Positions 56,965-64,000 of a stretch of 64,000 bases of DNA are shown in pieces. The DNA is from Takifugu bimaculatus (lineage: Eukaryota > Chordata > Actinopteri > Tetraodontiformes > Tetraodontidae): assembly GCA_004026145.2 (NCBI GenBank), contig CP034985.2, positions 670,720-734,719 of the forward strand, written 5' to 3'. The position numbers and the translations under genes are program-made. Below the pieces are notes generated by a model. That model did no database searches, was not told the origin of the DNA, and was given only the letters and a program-made list of their open reading frames with translations. Every line of letters begins with the position of its first letter. Positions within the stretch are counted from its first letter, which is position 1.

Positions 56965-58523
56965 CTTTATTACATCTGGAAATGTTGACGCAAAGATGAA
57001 ATCAATCAGAATTCAGGACCAAACGTGCAGCGTGAAGTCACAGGAAACAACATTTAGCACAAGATCACCTGCGGTTCAGTCATCAGAGCAGCGACCAATC
57101 AGACCAATCAGGTGATGAGTCCGTACATTCCCCACAGTCGCCGAGCCGACGCTAAAAAGATCACAGCTTCACAAAGATTTGCACATTCGGTGAATCAGCC
57201 CCAAAATACAGGAAACCTGCTCATTTTAAAGTAAAACTTTAAATATCCAACCTTTGTGAAGTTAGCTTATCTTAGCATTAAGACAGGAAATGACTTAGTC
57301 TTGATGATCTGAATGCGCTGTTAGCAGTTACCATGGCTGCTTTTGAACTATGGAACATTATAGCCCCAGATTTACCGACATATCTGAAATGTGATCTAAG
57401 AACTCAAACAGAGGCAGATAGAGAGAGAGAGTAAGACAGAGAGAGACAGGGATAGAGAGAGAGAGAGAGAGAGAGAAAGGGAGAGGGAGGGAGAGAGAGA
57501 GAGAGAGAGACGGTTAGAGGACATCAAACCTTCACCAAATGTGCAGACCTTCTACCAAATTGCTGAATGGCAGGTTCTCACTGAGTGACCTGTTTGACCT
57601 TTGGGCCAGAATCTGTACCGAGCTTTAGAGACCATTCTTTCTGTAGGTGATTACATCACATTTTAAGCCTGTTAACCTGATGTTCAGAATAATCTCTGAT
57701 AAAGAAAAAAATCAAACATGACAAAAGTTTAAACTGTTGCTTAGACACTAATGTTCACCAAACCAGTCTGACAAAAGAAACCAACCACTTTCCAGAGACT
57801 CCAGCTGCTAGTGCTCATGTTTGTGGTTCTGTGAAAGCAGAGAAGTAACCAAACCACTCCACAGCCTAATGTTGCAATATCTGACTTGATGACGTCATCG
57901 GTTTGATTTCAATAGCTGTCTCAAAAATGTGATGTGTTCAAGGACCAGCAGAGACACAGCTTCACAAATGCTCACACAATCAGCATGACGCGTTGACGCA
58001 ACATTCAGTAAAATATAAAGACTTCGATCCACAAGGTGACCTTCTGATGTGGACACACGGACGATGTGGACAGACGGACGCCACAGCTGCAGCTCAGTTT
58101 GCCTCTACATTTTTCAGGATGTGATAGAGAATGCTCTACAAAACACACCGGCGGCAGGATGTTAGCATCGGTGCTTTGTCGGCAGGGGCTGTCAGGGCAT
58201 CCAATTGACCTGAAAAAGGTATGCCGTTGTCCCACAATGCAATGCAGAGGAGGAGTTGGACAGAACCTGTTAGCCTCATGCAACATTAGCCTGTTGCTGA
58301 CAAATGAGTTGAGATGCTCAAAAACTCTAAAGACTGTAGTCTAAACAATGGCCGACTGTTCTTCACTTTTACCTTGTTGTGAATGAATGCTAACGCTGCT
58401 AACGTTAACATAATTGGCACTGGTGTCAGCTGATGGGACACAGGGTGGGACCAATGTCGACAAGTGCTGTGCAATGAATCGTGGGACTTCTCTGACAGTT
58501 TGGCAACCACCATATCGGCCGAT
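56965..58523 (-). other. Probable long 3' UTR of cep170b
   Basis: Non-coding sequence following the cep170b stop. A minus-strand AATAAA (plus TTTATT at 56968) near the far end is a plausible polyadenylation signal. No open frame shows recognisable similarity. Confidence 0.45.
57415..57512. repeat. (GA)n microsatellite
   Basis: About 95 bases of GA/GAGAGG repeat with few interruptions, inside the presumed cep170b 3' UTR. Confidence 0.9.
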
Positions 58524-61500
58524 TCAGGATGCCAACTGAACACTGTCCCCCCCACGAGCCGCTCGTTTGGTGCTTTCATTGGCGTTGGTGGTTGGTGGGA
58601 CACCGCGGCCTCTGGTGGTTGGTTTCCGCTCCTTCACAGATGCTCTGGGTGGACCACGAGATGATGTGACTGCAGGTGGGATGTTCCCGCCAGGCTCCAC
58701 GATGGTGTTTATCACTATGGTAACAGCAGTAAAGTGCAGTCAAATATAAAATGCATTCAAATTGAAAAAAAACCCTGCTTTTATTTTGGATTTTAAGTGC
58801 GGATATGAGGAGAATTAAGGGAGAATGAAGATGAATGAGCCATACCTTCGAGCTGTTTCTGGACTCTTCTAAGCTCCTTCAGGATTGAGGTCAGTTCCTG
58901 AAAGTGCAAACACAACACAACATTCAAGCTATGCTTGTGATAGTGAACTGGCTCCTGGTCACTAGGTTAGACTAGAACCTTGTTGGAGGTTTTCAGGATG
59001 GGCACTTCTTCAGCATTGATCTTCGCCTCTATCTCTTCCCAGACCTCTGCCTTGTTCTGGAACAGAACCCTGTCAACCACAAAGACCAGTCAGAGGAACT
59101 AACAGTGTGAAAGTGGAGACAGCCATCGTTAGCTCATTCACTTCATCTTGTCAGCCAGTTGCTCCGTGTTCTCTCTGATGGCCTGAGACAGCTGAGAAAC
59201 TGGGTTCAGCATCAGATTGTCCAGCAGCGCCTGAAAGAGAAGAATCGCTTTAGTTTGGACCATCTCAACATGCTAAGAAGCTTCCAGGAACATCTCCCAG
59301 CACCACTAAAGCTAACTGCAACGCTGCAGCCTGGTGTGTCTCAGCTTCACTGCAGGACGTGTTCACACCAGTCAGACCACCAAATCTGTTCAACATTCTG
59401 GTTCAGCACAGTGGGACTCAGCACGTGTGAATGTAGCTTTAAATAAAAGACAGTGACCTCTTCTCGCTTCCACGGACGATGATGCTTAGAACTGGACTCT
59501 GGCTCATTCATGTTTGCATCCAGGTCCGAGACCGCAGCAGAACCTGGAGGAACCTTCTGGTAGTTTAAACTGGCCTCAGGAATATGCTGGACCAGCTGGA
59601 AGAGAGAGGAGCCAACCACTAAATGTTGTTGTCAAAGTGCAGCGGTCACATGACAGCGCTGCTCCCTGAATGCATGCACCGGCTCAACATGCATCAGCAA
59701 TGGTGGGGCAACCAATCTTGGAACTGCTGGTACACTGTGCAGATCAACTGGGACCCAGTCCCTTGAATTGATCTAAAACCAGTGAAAACAGTTCATGGAG
59801 AAAAACTTCCCAAAGAGAAGTTCCAGACTCAAGATGATACAGTAAGCTGGGGTTATTTCCCTAGCTTAGCTTGGGCTAGCGTGGGCTAGTGTGGGTCACA
59901 TATGAAAAGGTTGACTCTGATCAAACTCTGATGAGATTGTGCTCAATAAACATAAAGATGAGGAGAACATGAGGATCAGTGAGGGAGGGACTCTGGGTAA
60001 ACAGGGGTAAACCAAGCAACAGAAGACCACATCAACAGTGTACTCCATTTAAGAGTGTCCCAAGAGAAGACCAAATGACTGTCATTACTAAAAAGGTTCC
60101 GTTGTTTGGGGAGAACCCTGAGGGATCAGAGGTGATTCAGTGGAGACCAGATCTGCAGGATCTCACTTATCTGCACCTGCTCCAACTGACCATGCATGAT
60201 CCACCAGCTTAGAATTATGGTTTGAAGCTGGTGTTCCTGACTTAGATCCTCGAGTACATGTGCTGGGTGTGTGTTTCGGAGGGCTGTGACCCACCTCTTC
60301 CCTGGCAGATATGGTGGAGGCTGGCGTGTTGGGCAGTGAACTGGGTGAGGCCGTCATGCCCGTGCCAGAGCTTGGCGAGTCTCCATCTCCAGCAACATCA
60401 TGGATTTCCTTGGCCAGGATGGCCAGGTCTTTGGCCAGATCCTGACTAAGCCTGTGGGAGAATCACCGACAATGTTTGGACAAAATTTGAGTTAGGGCAC
60501 ACTCAGATTTAACGTTCTTTTACTTGGCAATCTCTGCGCTGTGTGTGGTCCAGTTCTGGTAGGGGTCCAGCTCATCCTGGTCATCATCCTCCATCTCCAA
60601 GGAGACAGACTTGGACCGTGGGGCAGCTGTCCGGCGACCAGTTGTCTTCTGAGCAGGTGCAGAGTTTTGGGAGGGAAGCTTTGGTTTGAGAGTCGCAGAA
60701 TTCCTCTCATAGTCTTCTTCTTCGGAGGAAGAGCAGTCTAAGGCCTTTGGTTTCTGATGGGACCCTACAAACATTTCAGTTAAGATTCTGTAACTTCCCA
60801 TGTTTCAGGACTGTCCCACCCCAGAGTATACAGGCTCTTTTCATTAGTGTTGTGGGTGTTACACGCAGCTCCAGCTGTTCTGATAATCTGTGTCACAAAG
60901 CCTCAGAACCTTTTCTGTGCTTCCTGTTTTATTCTGAAAGGCTTTCCTCATCGTGTCACCTGATTTTCTTTAACCTGGATTTTGAATATCTGAATGTTTC
61001 TCTTGTTTAGACCAACTAAAGCTACATAATTGGTTAAGACCTGAACTAGTTCAAACCTGGCTGGGTCTGGACCTGGTCTTCAGAGGGCTACGATAAAGCT
61101 ACATAAATGTTGTTCAGACCTAGTTCAATTGAGAACTGAATCAGTTCCAACTTGGACCAATACAGACCTGGCTCAGTTCAGACCTGGCCCAGTTCAAACA
61201 ACTCAGATAAAGCTACAGTTCAGAACTAGACCAGCTGTGACCAGGACTGTTTCATACTTAGGGATAGGGTTAGCTTGATACACTGCAACTATTTGATTGT
61301 TGCCAACCATCATGTTAATAGAGTTTGGAATTTTATTAATGAGAGGACAAAGGTCAAGTCCTAAATACTTAGAGAACAACTTAACTCAAGAGCAGAAAAT
61401 ATTCAAGACAGTATCTTGCCATTGCTTAAAAAAACATCATCCTGATAGATCCTGATGTATTAGCAAATTACAGGCCGATATCCAACCTTCCTTTTATCTC

Positions 61501-62031
61501 TAAAGTTCTTGAGAAGGTGGTGGTGACTCAGTTACTGGAGCACCTGCAGAGAAACAGCCTGTTTGAGATGTTTCAGTCAGGCTTTAGAGCTCATCACAGC
61601 ACAGAAACAGCACTTCTTAAAGTTATTAATGATCTTCTTATAGCTTCAGATCATGGACTGGTCTCTATGCTGGTTCTGCTGGACCTCAGTGCTGCTTTTG
61701 ATACAGTTGATCACAGCATCCTGTTACAGAGACTGCAACATGTGATTGGGGTTAAAGGGACAGCACTAGACTGGTTTAGATCATATTTATCTGATATTTA
61801 TCTCCTTCTCCTTTTCCTTCTCCTACTCCTTCTCCTTCTCCTTCTCCTTCTCTTTGTCCCTCTCCCTACCCAACCCCCCATCAGCAGGAGGGTCCCCCTA
61901 CATGAGCCTGGTCCTGCTCAAGGTTTCTTCCTGTTAAAGGGGAGTTTTTCCTTGCCACTGTTGCTTGTCTGGGGTTAGGCCCCGGGATTCTGGAAAGCGC
62001 CTTGAAACAATTTTGATTGTAAAAGATGCTA

Positions 62032-62063
<32 letters not shown>

Positions 62064-63719
62064 GAACCAGTGCAGGACTCACCAGCGCTGGAGGACTTTG
62101 CTCCATTGGACCGATTACGGTTGGCCATTTGCTTCCCGTGGGCTCCACCACCTTTGTTTGCTGCTGGACGAGCATCACCCACAAACGACTTCCTGGTGGC
62201 AACCACCACCTCGGAGGTCCGATTAGAGAAATTGCCTCGGCCAGTGGAAGAAGTCTCGCTGTCGCTGGGGGTTGTGAAGGAGCCAGTTCTCTTCCTGGGC
62301 ATCGCTAAGATGTCCAATCTGGACAGTTTCTTCCCTTCAGCACTGACTTTGGCTGGTGCACTAATCGGGTCAGAACTGTGGGAGCCTCGATCAGTCTCAG
62401 CACCTTCATTATCTGAGGCCTCACCCAGTCGAGCTCGACGGAGCATGGAGGCCCGCGTTGGCCGTGGTGCTGACAGGCTGTTTGAGCGCATCAGAACCTG
62501 CTGGTTTGCCACCTTAGAAGTTTTTCCGTTGTCTTCTTTCTGAAGAGGGGTGATCAACTTCTTGCTACGACTAGATTGACCAGATGTTTCATAGTCGGAT
62601 GATGCATATTCACTCCACTGAGGAGCAGAACCTTGGTGACCTGCAGACAGGTCCAGAGACCCACAGTTGCCCTGACTGCGGCGCATCTGGAAGTTTTGCT
62701 TTGTTGGCTCTGTCTTACTTGTAGCCTCGGCAATCCCCTGGTGTCGGCGTTTCTCAGACAAGCGTTCGCGAGCAGTTCGCCCTTTCTCGTTGGATAGATG
62801 GACTGGAAGAAGACTTTTCCTTCTGAAGGCCCATGATAGTGGGATGGGTTTTAGAAGCAGAGCTGATTGGAGTGTTTTTACTACTCACCTGGCTCACGGT
62901 GCTCGCCGTGTCCACATCTGATTCACCTGAGAGAGACTCATCTATATGGCTGGAAGAACCCCCTTTCTTAGAACCACGACGGGAACCAGAAGTAAATCTG
63001 GTGTCCAGAGTAGCCAGAGCTCCCACTGGTTCCTGGAGTAAAGGCTGTGAGTCCTGGAGGCTTTCCCTCCTCTGCTCCATATCTATCATGGATGGGTGGC
63101 TGGAGATGTGAGGAAGTTTCTTCACCTGGACAGTGTCACTGGACCGGTCTTTGGTGAAACTCTCTTGTCGAACCACGGATGAAAAAGAGACCATATCCTT
63201 GTCCTGTGTTTGGAGATTTGGAGCTGAGCTGTTTGGCTTAACGCCTGTCCTCCTGGTTTCATGTCCTGCTCAGATTACAGATCAAGACTGTGGTTGGAGG
63301 ACTTTTTGTTCGAGGGTCCAAAGTCTTTTCCGGTGGGCCCTGATTCTTAACCTTGTGAAGTCTACCTGGACTGTCTTCAGAACCAATGTAGAAGGAGGTG
63401 GACCCAGATCCCACATTGGCTGGGTTTTTCTTTGTTTTTTCCATAAAAGGTCCATCATCGGACCGACTAGCATCACTCAAACTGTCAGGGTCTACATCGT
63501 CCTGTATGGACAGATGTTGAGAAGAGTCCTGAGGACAAGGAGAAACTCTTTCTAGCGACTCCTGGCCTTGGAAATGCTCATGTCGAACTCGGATTCCTGG
63601 AACATTTTCCAACCTTTCTGGTGGTACCTGGGGTAGCAGCCTTCTTGTTCTGGAGCTGTGACTTGATTCGGACTCAGAGTTGTCACAGCTGCCCATCCAT
63701 CGACTCATCAGGTGCAAAT
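58524..63719 (-). CDS. cep170b: Centrosomal protein 170B-like, C-terminal half (cep170b)
   Basis: Microtubule- and centrosome-associated coiled-coil protein. Exons, from the 3' end: 58524-58714 (VINTIVEPGGNIPPAV), 58846-58897 (ELTSILKELRRVQKQLE), 58979-59069, 59142-59230 (LNPVSQLSQAIRENTEQLAD), 59458-59595 (LVQHIPEASLNYQKVPPGSA), 60295-60451 (LSQDLAKDLAILAKEIHDVA), 60524-60764 (NWTTHSAEIAK), a large exon from 62083 to about 63260 (LDILAMPRKRTGSFTTPSDS, SVVRQESFTKD), and 63352-63719 (MSRWMGSCDNSESESSHSSR). The N-terminal FHA domain and earlier exons lie beyond the right edge. Near 62795 the frame changes between SSSSPSIQ and ARERLSEKRR with no intron, and the junction near 63260-63350 has no clean acceptor in phase; both may be indel errors. 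CEP170 is the alternative; the 14q32-type neighbours favour CEP170B. Confidence 0.85.
61430..62062 (+). mobile_element. L2-type LINE, internally deleted, in a cep170b intron
   Basis: Plus-strand reverse-transcriptase segment (YRPISNLPF-like, then LLEHLQRNSLFEMFQSGFRA, SAAFDTVDHSILLQRLQHVI) stops at about 61795 and jumps, through a TCTCCT repeat, to the L2 3' UTR (CTTGCCACTGTTGCTTGTCT) with an ATTTG tail at 62044-62062. The catalytic core is missing. It is antisense to cep170b. Confidence 0.9.
61798..61860. repeat. (CTCCTT)n simple repeat
   Basis: Pyrimidine-only hexamer-like repeat at the junction of the internal deletion in the L2 element. The corresponding place in the 31.7-kb L2 copy carries a GGAGA-type tract, the complementary composition, so a pyrimidine-rich tract may be native to this 3' UTR. 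Confidence 0.8.
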
Positions 63720-64000
63720 CTGGAAAAAATAAAGAAATTAAAACTGAAAATGAATGTTTCTAATGTCTTTGTCCTGTCAGTGGTCCTTGAAGCCACTGCA
63801 GTGATGCCGGACTGCCCATCATCCCCATTTTCTGCAGCCAAACTACCGACTGACCACAACTGGACAACAGTAAACGTCTAACTGACATTGGTGCTTCATA
63901 CCCAACTAATTCGCCTGGATAACACGATGGGACAGCGATTAGCTCTGGCATGTTTATGCCCTAATCAGAGTCAAACAAGACAACGCACGCGCTCATGCTC
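63720..64000 (-). other. cep170b intron at the right edge
   Basis: Sequence upstream of the acceptor (TTTATTTTTTCCAG) at 63720. Open frames here show no CEP170 similarity. The next exon is outside the window. Confidence 0.4.

Noticed and set aside
61934..62100. Extension of the cep170b frame into the L2 sequence
   Set aside because: The exon has a good donor at 62083; the downstream open frame is intron and LINE sequence.

Overview
The window is a eukaryotic, teleost-fish nuclear segment. The evidence is compact introns (many of 80-110 bp) in vertebrate gene families, Rex3 (RTE-clade) retrotransposons ending in GATG/ATCC tails, L2- and L1-like LINE remnants, hAT transposons, and a tandem array of PIM-like kinases of the kind expanded in fish. 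It looks like a percomorph with a small genome; I cannot name the species. One run of 100 N (19116-19215) marks an assembly gap.

Layout. 1-15.4 kb, minus strand: almost the whole of an MRCK kinase gene, best matched to cdc42bpb, with its CpG-rich 5' end at 14.9-15.4 kb. 15.5-18.6 kb: intergenic, with a Rex3 copy inserted into an older non-LTR reverse-transcriptase remnant. 18.67-19.1 kb, plus strand: first exon of a peripherin-2/ROM1-family tetraspanin, cut by the gap. 19.5-22.8 kb, minus strand: first six coding exons of mark3, whose 3' part is also lost in the gap. 24-26.4 kb: a Rex3 copy with both ends preserved. 27-50.2 kb: a head-to-tail array of seven PIM-like kinase units of about 3.1 kb, minus strand. 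50.2-52.5 kb: transposon debris. 52.9-55.6 kb, minus strand: a complete Sec6-domain gene of the EXOC3L4/TNFAIP2 group. 58.5 kb to the right edge, minus strand: the 3' half of cep170b.

The single-copy genes (cdc42bpb, mark3, EXOC3L4/TNFAIP2-like, cep170b) are the set found together at human 14q32, so this is a conserved vertebrate block. The peripherin-like gene sits inside it, and the kinase array lies between mark3 and the Sec6-domain gene.

The main discovery candidate is the kinase array. Six of seven copies share the same small frameshift plus stop in the exon just before the kinase hinge, so a damaged unit seems to have been amplified. Further shared lesions and near-identical blocks whose edges fall inside exons show repeated unequal crossing-over. 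Only copy 5 keeps an open kinase domain, and its one stop lies in an N-terminal exon that can be skipped in frame. Other points of interest are a CCCTAA triplet repeat at an internal deletion of a Rex3 copy, a second CRIB-like motif at the C-terminus of the MRCK, a hAT insertion with a clean 8-bp duplication, and an orphan terminal exon inside the array. Apparent frameshifts in cdc42bpb and cep170b may be assembly indels.
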